This document shows positions 24,761 through 32,738 of a stretch of 64,000 bases of DNA, one piece after another. Made by a program: the position numbers and the translations under genes. The stretch is from Limivivens faecihominis (GTDB lineage: Bacteria > Bacillota > Clostridia > Lachnospirales > Lachnospiraceae). A model generated the notes under the pieces. The model did not search any database. It had not been told where the DNA came from and saw nothing but the letters and a program-made list of their open reading frames with translations. The stretch spans positions 1 to 64,000 of the forward strand of contig NZ_JAJEPR010000003.1 of the NCBI RefSeq assembly GCF_020686945.1, written 5' to 3'. Positions within the stretch are counted from its first letter, which is position 1, and every line of letters begins with the position of its first letter.

Positions 24761-27508
24761 TTACTTTTTACTTTTCTTGCGGACAACACCCAGAATCACG
24801 AGCAGAGCTGCTGCAATCACCAGAACTACAACCAGTGCTACAATCGGAGTGTTATCTCCGGTCTTTACACCGCCGCCGATGACTTCATCCGGATTCTTGG
24901 TATTTCCTGTACCGTTTCCGTTCTCATCAGTAAACTGGCCTTTACCTGCGATGGTGAAATCCTGTGTGCTGACGGAGGTTTCTCCGGTATCTACCCACTG
25001 GCTGCCATCATACATCTGTTTCATGAATGTAACTTTCAGAGTGTAGTTTCCGGCTTTCGTGATACGGAAGCTTGCGGTATAACCGTTGCTGCCCCACTTA
25101 TAATCGTTGACCAGATTCCAGGTGGAAGTCGGTACATAGCGAACGTCTCCGCTGATCGGATCTTCATTGTCCGTTCCATCTCCGATTGCCTCAAAGGTGA
25201 TGACGGAATTTACCGGGTATTTCGCCGGATTAGTGAAGCCCCAGATATAGTTGTTGGAAGCGTTGCCGATGATGTTCAGACGCTGGATCTCTCTGCTCTC
25301 TGTCGTTCCGCAGCGCTTGCAGGTACGCTCCTGTTTGCCTTTGCTGGTAGTCGTAGGCTTAACCGTGGTCTTCCATCCATCTGCATCGGTATTCTCATCT
25401 TTGATCCAGTCATGGCCAAGAGCTTCAAGGGTCTTTTTATCTTTGATCTCGCCGCATCTCGTACACTTCTTGTATTCCTCTCCTGCCTCGGTGCAGGTCG
25501 GCTCTTTGGTGATGGTCTCCCAGTTATGGCCAAGAGCCTTCGTCTCTCTGGTATTTACTACCACACCGCAAACGGTACATTTCTGAACCTGAGTACCTTT
25601 CTCGGTACAGGTTGCTTTCTTTGTCGTTACCCATTTCTCGCTGGCTGTATGCCCTTTTGCAGAAATGGCCTGCGTCTCGGTAGCTCCGCAGACGCTGCAG
25701 GTACGGGTTTCCTCGCCTGCCTCGGTGCAGGTTGCCTCTTTGGAAACAGTCCACTCACCAAAGCTGTGAGCTGCTTTTGTGACTGTCACCTGATAGGTTT
25801 TCACGGTAACGCCGTCCTCTGCGGTAACAGTGAGAGTCTTCGCTGCTCCGTCGGAGAAATCAAGGACAGTTTCAGAAGCGGGGCTTACCGTTGCTTTGTC
25901 ACTGACGGTAATCACCGGCGTGATTCCTGCCGGATCAAGAGCGGAATTACACGGCAGAGTAATATGAATCTCGCCGTTTTCCGGTGCTGCAGTGATATCG
26001 CCTACGGTGAAACTTACAAGCTCTGCGGCACTGCTTCTTGCGGAAGTATAGGTAACTGCTGCAGAGGTCAGTCCGTCAAGGCTTACCTGAAGACTAAAGC
26101 TTCCTGCCTCTTTCACTCGCAGGAACTGGCTTCCGTCCTCTGCAGTAACAATCTCTGCAAGGTTTGTATCAGATACGGTATAAATTGCTTTCACACCCTG
26201 AGGAATCTGCTCTGCGGAGACAAGAGAGCCGTCTGCTGCAGTCAGAGTATAACCCAGCGGGTAATCGCTTCCCACTGCCAGGCTTCCTTCACCGGAACCC
26301 GGAGTGTTGATGGCAAGGTTCATTCCGTCATACCAGTGTGTTTCCGGATTCTCCGGCTCGGGCTGCGAAACGATGGGCTGCTGATTATTCTCATCTGCAG
26401 GCTGAATGGACGGAGCGTCAGTCTCGGTATCTGTCGGGTCTGCCGGAACGGTCTCACCCTGTTCATAAGCCTGGAGCTCAGTTCCGTTGGCAAGCATAAC
26501 ATTTACCTGGAAAGCTACGGTTCCTTCTGCTTCTACAGTGAAGTTTCCGCTCTTATCCGGCATATCTACCAGATCGCTGCCCTCCTCTACACTGTAGCTG
26601 ACGCTGGCCTCTCCGGCTGCTGCCAGCTCCTCATTGGAGATCTCATACTGAAGCTGATAAGCTTTGCCGACTTCCATTTTTTCCGGAAGTAGCAGCCGGA
26701 TCACCGGTGCATCAATCAGAGAGTTCTGATCGTCGGTTTCGCTGACCGGCTCATCCTCAGCCGGAGCTTCTGCGGAGCTTTCGCTCTCAGTGGGAGCTTC
26801 TGTCCAGGCTTCCGTCTCGACAGGAGCTTCCGTCCAGGTCTCGGTCTGTGCTTCCGTCTGAGATTCTGTCTCAGTCGGTGCCTCGGTCCAGGCTTCGGTC
26901 TCTGCCGGAGCTTCGGTTACGGACTCGGTCGGAGCCTCAGTTTGTGCTTCGGTATAGGCTTCTGTTTCCGCCGGAGCTTCCGTCTGGGTCTCAGTTATCG
27001 ATTCGGTGACTGCTTCGGTCGGAGCCTCAGTCTGCATTTCCGTCTCTGTCTCGTCTTCCTTCGGTTCAATCGTCAGATCCACTTTCGGAAGTCCGTTCTC
27101 CGAATCCGTTTCCGGAGCGACATATTCATAAGCATCAGAAAGCTTTAAGGTGAAGATGTATTCACCTGCTGCGGTAAATTCCGGATCATATTTCACCGGT
27201 TCCACATTGGTATCTTCTTTGCCATCCTCGGCTTTCACCGGACGGATGGTCCATTCGAGATCTGTCAGCTCATATTCGGTGCCTTCTGCATCGTAAGCTT
27301 TGATCTTCTCCGGAAGACCCAGGTCCTTCAACTCGGTACCCTGTTCAAAATGGTCTTTCTCCGGTTTTTCCAGTTTTTCAAAAGATGTAAGAACGATCTT
27401 ACCTGCGCCGTCCTCTGCCGCAAAAGCTGTGGCTGACGGAGCCATGGTCATAAGAAGTACCAATGACATCAGCATGGAGAGATACTTCATCCAGTTCTTC
27501 ATTCTCAT
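24761..27508 (-). CDS. Large secreted, wall-anchored surface protein with CxxC repeats
   Basis: A 915-residue protein: signal peptide (residues 1-30, cut after AFAA), a beta domain, a long Thr/Glu/Ala tract (about residues 155-255, TEAPTE/AETEAWTEA repeats), two or three Ig-like domains, then four copies of a roughly 45-residue cysteine module, each with ATCTEAGEE and TCxxCG and a closing GH, then a beta domain. The C-terminus has GGVKTGDNTP, a hydrophobic stretch and RKKSKK, a variant sortase-type sorting signal common in Clostridia. GGAGGAGG precedes the ATG. An adhesin or carbohydrate-binding role is plausible but not shown. No sortase in the window. Confidence 0.88.
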   Translation of the reverse strand: MRMKNWMKYLSMLMSLVLLMTMAPSATAFAAEDGAGKIVLTSFEKLEKPEKDHFEQGTELKDLGLPEKIKAYDAEGTEYELTDLEWTIRPVKAEDGKEDTNVEPVKYDPEFTAAGEYIFTLKLSDAYEYVAPETDSENGLPKVDLTIEPKEDETETEMQTEAPTEAVTESITETQTEAPAETEAYTEAQTEAPTESVTEAPAETEAWTEAPTETESQTEAQTETWTEAPVETEAWTEAPTESESSAEAPAEDEPVSETDDQNSLIDAPVIRLLLPEKMEVGKAYQLQYEISNEELAAAGEASVSYSVEEGSDLVDMPDKSGNFTVEAEGTVAFQVNVMLANGTELQAYEQGETVPADPTDTETDAPSIQPADENNQQPIVSQPEPENPETHWYDGMNLAINTPGSGEGSLAVGSDYPLGYTLTAADGSLVSAEQIPQGVKAIYTVSDTNLAEIVTAEDGSQFLRVKEAGSFSLQVSLDGLTSAAVTYTSARSSAAELVSFTVGDITAAPENGEIHITLPCNSALDPAGITPVITVSDKATVSPASETVLDFSDGAAKTLTVTAEDGVTVKTYQVTVTKAAHSFGEWTVSKEATCTEAGEETRTCSVCGATETQAISAKGHTASEKWVTTKKATCTEKGTQVQKCTVCGVVVNTRETKALGHNWETITKEPTCTEAGEEYKKCTRCGEIKDKKTLEALGHDWIKDENTDADGWKTTVKPTTTSKGKQERTCKRCGTTESREIQRLNIIGNASNNYIWGFTNPAKYPVNSVITFEAIGDGTDNEDPISGDVRYVPTSTWNLVNDYKWGSNGYTASFRITKAGNYTLKVTFMKQMYDGSQWVDTGETSVSTQDFTIAGKGQFTDENGNGTGNTKNPDEVIGGGVKTGDNTPIVALVVVLVIAAALLVILGVVRKKSKK

Positions 27509-27579
27509 AAAAATCCTCCTCCCATAGGTTCTGTTGAAACTTAACGGCCGCGCGGGATGTACGACCTTTTTCTGACAAC

Positions 27580-27588
27580 ATTATACCA
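27580..27588 (-). promoter_or_regulatory. Extended -10 promoter of surface-protein gene
   Basis: On the minus strand ATGGTATAATG gives TATAAT with the TGn extension; no good -35 hexamer is visible at the right distance. Leader of about 70 bases. The rest of the 27509-27654 gap shows nothing else I can name. Confidence 0.45.
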
Positions 27589-27654
27589 TGGAGAATTGCA
27601 GGTTACCACTTAATTTTTTCTTATGAAAAACTGCTGCTGATGCATGTATTTTCT

Positions 27655-28008
27655 TCAAAATTTTAGAGAATATATGAAGATTCCCAGAAGAATGACGGCA
27701 ATTCCGGCTGCCTTTTTGCGGGTAAACCGTTCCTTTAACAGAAAATATCCCATCAAAGAAACATAGATATAGCTGGTAGACTCCAGAATCGGCTGCATGG
27801 AAAGTGGCACGGTACGCAGGGCCAGCATAGTCAGCACTGTGGATAATAAAAAAATGCTGTATGCCGTAATCACCCATGGATTCAAATATTCTTTCAGTCT
27901 GTTGGGGTAATGTTTCTGAGCTGCTTTTTTCAGAAGAATCTGGGACACGGCGGAAATAAATACCGAAAAAAGCAGGAGCAGAACGGAAAAAGTCATGGAA
28001 TCATTCAT
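27655..28008 (-). CDS. SMR/EamA-like small transporter, subunit 2
   Basis: A 117-residue protein of four membrane helices from the drug/metabolite transporter superfamily, with the PILESTSYIYVSLMGYFLLKER segment typical of ArnE/ArnF and EmrE-like units. Its start overlaps the stop of the similar-sized neighbouring gene by eight bases. Two co-encoded non-identical SMR subunits suggest a heterodimer; in ArnE/ArnF this flips an undecaprenyl-phosphate sugar. The nearby GtrB-like glycosyltransferase supports that role (inference). Noticeably richer in A+T than the flanking genes. Confidence 0.85.
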   Translation of the reverse strand: MNDSMTFSVLLLLFSVFISAVSQILLKKAAQKHYPNRLKEYLNPWVITAYSIFLLSTVLTMLALRTVPLSMQPILESTSYIYVSLMGYFLLKERFTRKKAAGIAVILLGIFIYSLKF

Positions 28009-28354
28009 CGCTGGTCACCACCAGATAAATACCGAAGAATATGACCACCGCCCCAAGAATCATATTCCAGGTGATTTTTTCCTGAAAAAAGAGTGCTCCC
28101 CAGATCATGCCCCAGACCAGGGAGACTCCTTTATTTGCGTAAGCAAAGGTAAGTGGCAGATAATGCAGAATCTGCTGCCAGACAAAGGCATAGCCCACCA
28201 TAATCAGAAGAACCAACCCATAATAAAAGCAAAATGGCAGAGAAAGAGATGGCTGTTTTGCAGCCATTTTGGAAGCCACGCCACTTAAAGAGGAAAAAAG
28301 CAGAGAAAGCTGCAGTGCCAGAAAAACTTTTCCCTTTACAGCAGGTCGTTTCAT
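28001..28354 (-). CDS. SMR/EamA-like small transporter, subunit 1
   Basis: A 117-residue, four-helix membrane protein, paired with the gene above. It carries LTFAYANKGVSLVWGMIWGALFFQEK, the conserved third-helix/loop pattern of EmrE-type half transporters. It overlaps the WbqC gene at its start by four bases and subunit 2 at its end, so the three are translationally coupled. Alternative reading as a multidrug pump subunit is possible, but the envelope-biosynthesis neighbours argue for a lipid-linked sugar flippase. Confidence 0.85.
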   Translation of the reverse strand: MKRPAVKGKVFLALQLSLLFSSLSGVASKMAAKQPSLSLPFCFYYGLVLLIMVGYAFVWQQILHYLPLTFAYANKGVSLVWGMIWGALFFQEKITWNMILGAVVIFFGIYLVVTSDE

Positions 28355-29079
28355 TTAAAAAGATCACCTCCGGGATGAATAGAATCCGGGAAGCTCTTCA
28401 TATAGCGGTGAGCATCTGGTCCTGTGTGGAAGATCAGGTCCAGCACAGAAACTCCGTGTTCAAAAGCACCGAAAGACTGCGGATATTCCGGATAACCGCT
28501 GTAATCCATATAAGCCAGTTTTACATTGGCATCGATAAAACACTGATCCACAATATAATCTTTCGCTGCCGGACCGGAAAGATAAGCATCTCCACCGGCG
28601 GAAAGACACAGGTTCACCAGGCGTTCTGTTTTTCCTTCACTTAAGGTATAATCGGAAGACCAGGTGATTTTTGTATGAATGCCAAGGATATCGCACAGTT
28701 CCGTGAGAAAACGGTAATTGATCCGGCTTAAATAAGTTTCTTTTTCACAAGCTTCATAGACACTGCGAATACGGTCTTCATATTCCTTAAAAAACGGAGC
28801 TTTGCAGTAATTCAAAGAAATGGCTCTCCAATGATCATGACACCAGTCATGATCCAGGACCTCCGTCTCGTTGATTTTCTGATAAAACTTACCTTTGTTA
28901 ATCACCGGAATAGAAAGCCACTGGAGACCTGATGGAGTTTTGATTTTGTTGCGGTTACGCCAGTCACGGCGGGTGTACTGCATGTCGTCATATAAAATAA
29001 ATTCATCCACCAGATTGATCAGGTCAAAATATCCTTTCCAGGGAATGTAATTGGACTGCAGAATTGCAATTTTTTTCAT
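28351..29079 (-). CDS. WbqC family protein
   Basis: A 242-residue cytosolic protein of the WbqC family (PF08889): KKIAILQSNYIPWKGYFDLI at the N-terminus, FILYDDMQYTRRDWRNRNKIK and the central SLNYCKAPFF block. WbqC proteins occur in O-antigen and other surface-glycan loci; their reaction is not firmly known, though an acyl- or amino-group transfer to a sugar has been discussed. ATG at 29079 has AGAAAGGA upstream; an in-frame start seven codons earlier is weaker. First gene of the leftward SMR pair operon, divergent from the ATP-grasp gene. Confidence 0.9.
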   Translation of the reverse strand: MKKIAILQSNYIPWKGYFDLINLVDEFILYDDMQYTRRDWRNRNKIKTPSGLQWLSIPVINKGKFYQKINETEVLDHDWCHDHWRAISLNYCKAPFFKEYEDRIRSVYEACEKETYLSRINYRFLTELCDILGIHTKITWSSDYTLSEGKTERLVNLCLSAGGDAYLSGPAAKDYIVDQCFIDANVKLAYMDYSGYPEYPQSFGAFEHGVSVLDLIFHTGPDAHRYMKSFPDSIHPGGDLFK

Positions 29080-29153
29080 AAGTAATTCCTTTCTTATCAT
29101 AAATCAATGATTTTCTTTTGCTATCATATCACAGACGATGCAAAAAGAAAACA

Positions 29154-29182
29154 TTGAGATTTTAATTTGAGGATGCTATAAT
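29154..29182 (+). promoter_or_regulatory. Promoter of ATP-grasp/glycosyltransferase operon
   Basis: TTGAGA at 29154-29159, 17-base spacer, perfect TATAAT at 29177-29182. It lies in a 155-base AT-rich gap between the two divergent operons. No clear promoter for the leftward operon could be fixed. Confidence 0.7.
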
Positions 29183-29234
29183 GGGCATGTAATAATGGCA
29201 GGTAATTTTTCCTGCTTTGCATGGAGTGTGTATA

Positions 29235-30419
29235 ATGAAAAAATTAATGATTTTAGGGGCAGCAGCGTCTCAGGTGCCGCTGATTTCAGCAGCAAAGCGC
29301 CTGGGATATGAGACCATCGTGACCAGCATTCCCGGAGATTATCCGGGATTTACTTATGCAGATGTATGCTGTTACGCGGATATTTCCAAGCCGGAAGAGG
29401 TCCTTGCAAAGGCAAAAGAGCTGAACATCGATGGAATTACCACCTGCGGAATGGATACCGGCATCCGTGCCATTGGCAGAGTCTGCGATGAACTGGGCCT
29501 GTGGGGCATTTCCTATAAAACAGCCTGTACTCTGTCCGATAAATATTTAAGCAAACTCGCTTTTGAAAAAGCAGGAGTCCCCTGTGCAAAAGCATTTCAG
29601 ATACGGACCGAAGAAGAACTGTCAGAGGCACTTGAGAAACTTCCATTACCGGTAGTAGTCAAAGCAGTGGATCTTATGGGAAGCAGAGGGATTTACCAGT
29701 GCAATACCAGAGAAGAATCCTTTGCTGCGTTTTCAAACGCTATGAAAAGTACCTCCAGGGATTACTGCCTGGTGGAGGAATTTTTAGAGGGAGTAATCTT
29801 TGGTGCAGAAGGACTTTTTGCAGATGGTAAGCTGGTGTTCTGTTTTCCTGTCGGAACAGATTTGTACTATCAGAGCACAATTCCAACTTGCATTGGACAT
29901 TTTGCGCCATTTACAATAGACATACAAAAAGAAGCAGAACAGATAATAACCGCTGCGCTGACCGAAGCTGGTGCCAGAAATACTCCTTTTAACTGCGATC
30001 TGATCTTAAAAGACGGGAAAGTCTATTTAATTGAGATCAACGGTCGTGCAGGCGCCACCGGACTTTCCGACATGGTCGGTATCTATTATGACCTGAATTA
30101 TTATGAGATTTTATGCCGTCAGGCAATGGGTGAAACGACGGCCAGTGCTTTTCAGCTGAAAAACAGTAAAGGCCAGCCCAGTGTTTCCAGAATGCTTACA
30201 GCCCCCAAAACCGGGATTCTGGAAAAAATTGAACTGCCAGAAGAAGCGGAGGATCCGGATATTTCCATAACTTTAAACGTCCAGCCTTCTGATCCTGTGC
30301 GGACTTACCAGAATGGCCGGGACCTGTTGGGGCTGGTGATTGTAAAAGGCGATTCTGTAGAGGTTTGCAAGGAAAAAACGAATCGGATTCTCTCAGGAAT
30401 CCAGTATGAGATCCGATGA
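29235..30419 (+). CDS. ATP-grasp ligase of unknown substrate
   Basis: A 394-residue enzyme. Residues 1-95 form a Rossmann-like N-terminal domain (MKKLMILGAAASQVPLISAA), followed by the ATP-grasp fold: DKYLSKLAFEKAGVP, VVVKAVDLMGSRG (ATP-binding lysine and glycine loop), VEEFLEGVIFGAEG and the magnesium site EINGRAG near residue 270. It resembles carbamoyl-phosphate/PurK-like carboxylate-amine ligases. Such enzymes join a carboxylate to an amine. The start at 29235 has GGAG eight bases before it. With WbqC and a sugar-lipid synthase beside it, acylation of an amino sugar with an amino acid is a reasonable guess. Confidence 0.87.
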   Translation: MKKLMILGAAASQVPLISAAKRLGYETIVTSIPGDYPGFTYADVCCYADISKPEEVLAKAKELNIDGITTCGMDTGIRAIGRVCDELGLWGISYKTACTLSDKYLSKLAFEKAGVPCAKAFQIRTEEELSEALEKLPLPVVVKAVDLMGSRGIYQCNTREESFAAFSNAMKSTSRDYCLVEEFLEGVIFGAEGLFADGKLVFCFPVGTDLYYQSTIPTCIGHFAPFTIDIQKEAEQIITAALTEAGARNTPFNCDLILKDGKVYLIEINGRAGATGLSDMVGIYYDLNYYEILCRQAMGETTASAFQLKNSKGQPSVSRMLTAPKTGILEKIELPEEAEDPDISITLNVQPSDPVRTYQNGRDLLGLVIVKGDSVEVCKEKTNRILSGIQYEIR

Positions 30420-30458
30420 TTTGTACAAAAGGAAAAGGGATAGAAACGAGGAAACAAC

Positions 30459-31400
30459 ATGTTGGTATCAATCGTAATACCGTGTTACAACAGTGAACAC
30501 AGCATAAAAAAAACTATAGAACTTACGGCAGAAGAATTTAAAAAACTTCCAGGATATGACTGCGAATTTGTGCTGGTCAATGATTACTCCAAAGACGGCA
30601 CCTTTGCATCCATCAAAGAACTCTGCGACAAATATTCTTTTGTGAAGGGAATCAATTTAAGCCGGAATTTCGGGCAGCATAATGCCATCATGGCAGGCCT
30701 GAATTACGCAGAGGGCGACTATATTATTGGAATGGATGACGATTTGCAGACACATCCGTCACAGATTCCAAAACTGATCGGAAAGATTGAAGAAGGCTAT
30801 GATGTGGTATTTGGCCATTTCACGAAAACAAAATTCGGTTTTTTCAAAAAACTGACCAGCAAGATAGCAAGTTTTCTGACCTGGCACATGATCAAACGCC
30901 CCAAAGGCATCCAGGCCAGCAATTTCTGGATCTGCCGGAAATTTGTGCGAGATGAGATTGTCCAGTATAAAAATTACAATTTGTATTTACAGGTATTGTT
31001 TTACCGGACCACCAGCAATATCGCCAATGTAGAAATCGAGCATTTCGCCAGAGAAGAGGGAAAATCCAACTATACCTTCAAAAAGCTTTTAACACTGTGG
31101 CTCGCCTGTTTGAACTACACTGTAGTGCCGTTAAGACTTTCCACTTTCCTTGGAGGCATCTGTGCGGCAGGCGGAGTAATCGGAGCAGTGATCGTCTTTA
31201 TACGGAAACTGCTGAGTCCGGGTATTCCTGTTGGCTGGGCTTCTCTGATGTGTGTACTGTTTCTGTTTTTCGGCGTCACCTTCCTGATGCTGGGAATTAT
31301 GGGCGAATACATTGGAAAAGCCATTTTGAACCTGAACAGCACACCTCAGTTTATTATCCGTGAAAAAGTCAACATTCCGGAAAAAACAGAAAAAGAATAA
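30459..31400 (+). CDS. GtrB/ArnC-like polyprenyl-phosphate glycosyltransferase
   Basis: A 313-residue GT2 enzyme: SIVIPCYNSE, VLVNDYSKDGT, the MDDDLQTHP DxD block near residue 90-97, and two C-terminal membrane helices (about 225-250 and 262-285, ending GEYIGK). This is the CsbB/GtrB/ArnC layout, enzymes that load one sugar onto undecaprenyl phosphate at the inner face of the membrane. It sits 40 bases after the ATP-grasp gene. The SMR pair on the other side of the divergent promoter would flip the product. A+T-rich like its partners. Confidence 0.92.
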   Translation: MLVSIVIPCYNSEHSIKKTIELTAEEFKKLPGYDCEFVLVNDYSKDGTFASIKELCDKYSFVKGINLSRNFGQHNAIMAGLNYAEGDYIIGMDDDLQTHPSQIPKLIGKIEEGYDVVFGHFTKTKFGFFKKLTSKIASFLTWHMIKRPKGIQASNFWICRKFVRDEIVQYKNYNLYLQVLFYRTTSNIANVEIEHFAREEGKSNYTFKKLLTLWLACLNYTVVPLRLSTFLGGICAAGGVIGAVIVFIRKLLSPGIPVGWASLMCVLFLFFGVTFLMLGIMGEYIGKAILNLNSTPQFIIREKVNIPEKTEKE

Positions 31401-31413
31401 CCCTTAAAAACTG

Positions 31414-31460
31414 AAAGACCGCAGCGCCTGCATTTTTTCTGCAGACCTGCGGTCTTCTTA
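31414..31460. terminator. Bidirectional terminator between glycosyltransferase and rpoD
   Basis: agaccgcag at 31416-31424 pairs with ctgcggtct at 31447-31455, with an inner gcctgca/ctgcag stem and T-runs on both sides. It ends both converging transcripts. Confidence 0.8.
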
Positions 31461-31464
31461 TTTT

Positions 31465-32598
31465 TTAAATCAGAAAGTCTTTCAGTCTCTTGCTTCTGGA
31501 GGGATGTCTCAGTTTCCGGAGGGCCTTCGCCTCAATCTGACGGATACGCTCACGGGTAACATTGAACTCCCGTCCAACCTCTTCCAGGGTGCGTGCTCTG
31601 CCGTCTCTTAAACCGAAACGCAGCTCCACCACCTGACGCTCTCTGTCAGTCAGGGACTCAAGAGCGGTATTGAGTTCCTCTCTCAGCATGGAGAAAGCGG
31701 CGGAATCGGCCGGAGACAGGGCGGAATCATCTTCGATGAAATCGCCTAAGTGGCTGTCGTCCTCCTCACCGATGGGGGTATCCAGAGATACCGGATCGCG
31801 GGAGATCTTCAGCACTTCTCTTACGCGGCTCACAGGAACATTCAGACGGTCTGCTACCTCTTCCGGGGTAGGTTCGCGTCCCAGCTCCTGCAGAAGGGTT
31901 CTGGTCATACGAAGGGTCTTGTTGATGGTCTCCACCATATGTACCGGTACACGGATAGTTCTTCCGGTATCTGCGATTCCTCTGGTGATGGCCTGACGAA
32001 TCCACCAGGTCGCATAGGTACTGAATTTATAACCCTTAGAGTAGTCGAACTTGTCCACAGCCTTCATAAGGCCCATGTTTCCCTCCTGAATCAGATCCAG
32101 GAAAGGCATACCGCGGCCCACATATTTCTTTGCAATGCTGACTACCAGTCGAAGGTTTGCCTCGGTCAGCTTTTTCTTCGCTGCCTCGTCTCCCTCTTCC
32201 ACTCTTTTTGCCAGCTCGATCTCCTCCTCGGTACTCAGAAGCGGTACGTTACCGATCTCCTTTAAGTACATGCGGACGGGATCCTCGGTGCTGACACCTT
32301 CCAGCACATCCACATCGTCGATGATCTCCACCTCATCCTCTTCACTGAGAATGATATCGTCGTCATCGCCCAGGAGCAGATCATCTTCCTTTCCGCTGTC
32401 CTCGATGCCGGAATTTACCACATCAATGTTGGACTTCTCCAGGTATTCCAGGATCTGGTCCATTTTATCTTCAGTCAGTTCAAAGCCCCGGAACGCATCG
32501 TTGATCTCGTTGTACTCCAGGACATTTTTCTTGGTCTTCGCCAGTTCTACCAGTCCGTTCAGGGCCTTGATAAACTGTTCGTGCTGCATTCCATCCAT
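31465..32598 (-). CDS. rpoD: Primary sigma factor RpoD (SigA)
   Basis: A 377-residue housekeeping sigma factor. Region 1.1-like N-terminus, acidic linker (about residues 70-95), region 1.2 (DPVRMYLKEIG), region 2 with the DLIQEGNMGLMKAVDKF and YKFSTYATWWIRQAI blocks, region 3, and region 4.2 with VTRERIRQIEAKALRKLRHP. ATG at 32598 follows GAGGAGA; a start six codons earlier lacks a site. dnaG, its usual upstream neighbour in Firmicutes, is absent; a clpX-like gene is upstream instead. Confidence 0.98.
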   Translation of the reverse strand: MDGMQHEQFIKALNGLVELAKTKKNVLEYNEINDAFRGFELTEDKMDQILEYLEKSNIDVVNSGIEDSGKEDDLLLGDDDDIILSEEDEVEIIDDVDVLEGVSTEDPVRMYLKEIGNVPLLSTEEEIELAKRVEEGDEAAKKKLTEANLRLVVSIAKKYVGRGMPFLDLIQEGNMGLMKAVDKFDYSKGYKFSTYATWWIRQAITRGIADTGRTIRVPVHMVETINKTLRMTRTLLQELGREPTPEEVADRLNVPVSRVREVLKISRDPVSLDTPIGEEDDSHLGDFIEDDSALSPADSAAFSMLREELNTALESLTDRERQVVELRFGLRDGRARTLEEVGREFNVTRERIRQIEAKALRKLRHPSRSKRLKDFLI

Positions 32599-32628
32599 AA
32601 TTATTCTCCTCACCATAATCTCGTTGAT

Positions 32629-32657
32629 AACATACCATCTTCGGCGTTTTCTGTCAA
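32629..32657 (-). promoter_or_regulatory. Sigma-A promoter of rpoD
   Basis: On the minus strand a perfect TTGACA (32657-32652), 17-base spacer and TATGTT (32634-32629), about 30 bases before the ATG. rpoD can thus be transcribed independently of clpX. Confidence 0.75.
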
Positions 32658-32738
32658 CTTTCGCGCATAGTTCCGGAAGAAGTCCGGCTTTTCTGCTCTT
32701 TTGTATTTGGCAGCTTTTTTCCGCGCGGTCTTAAGTCG

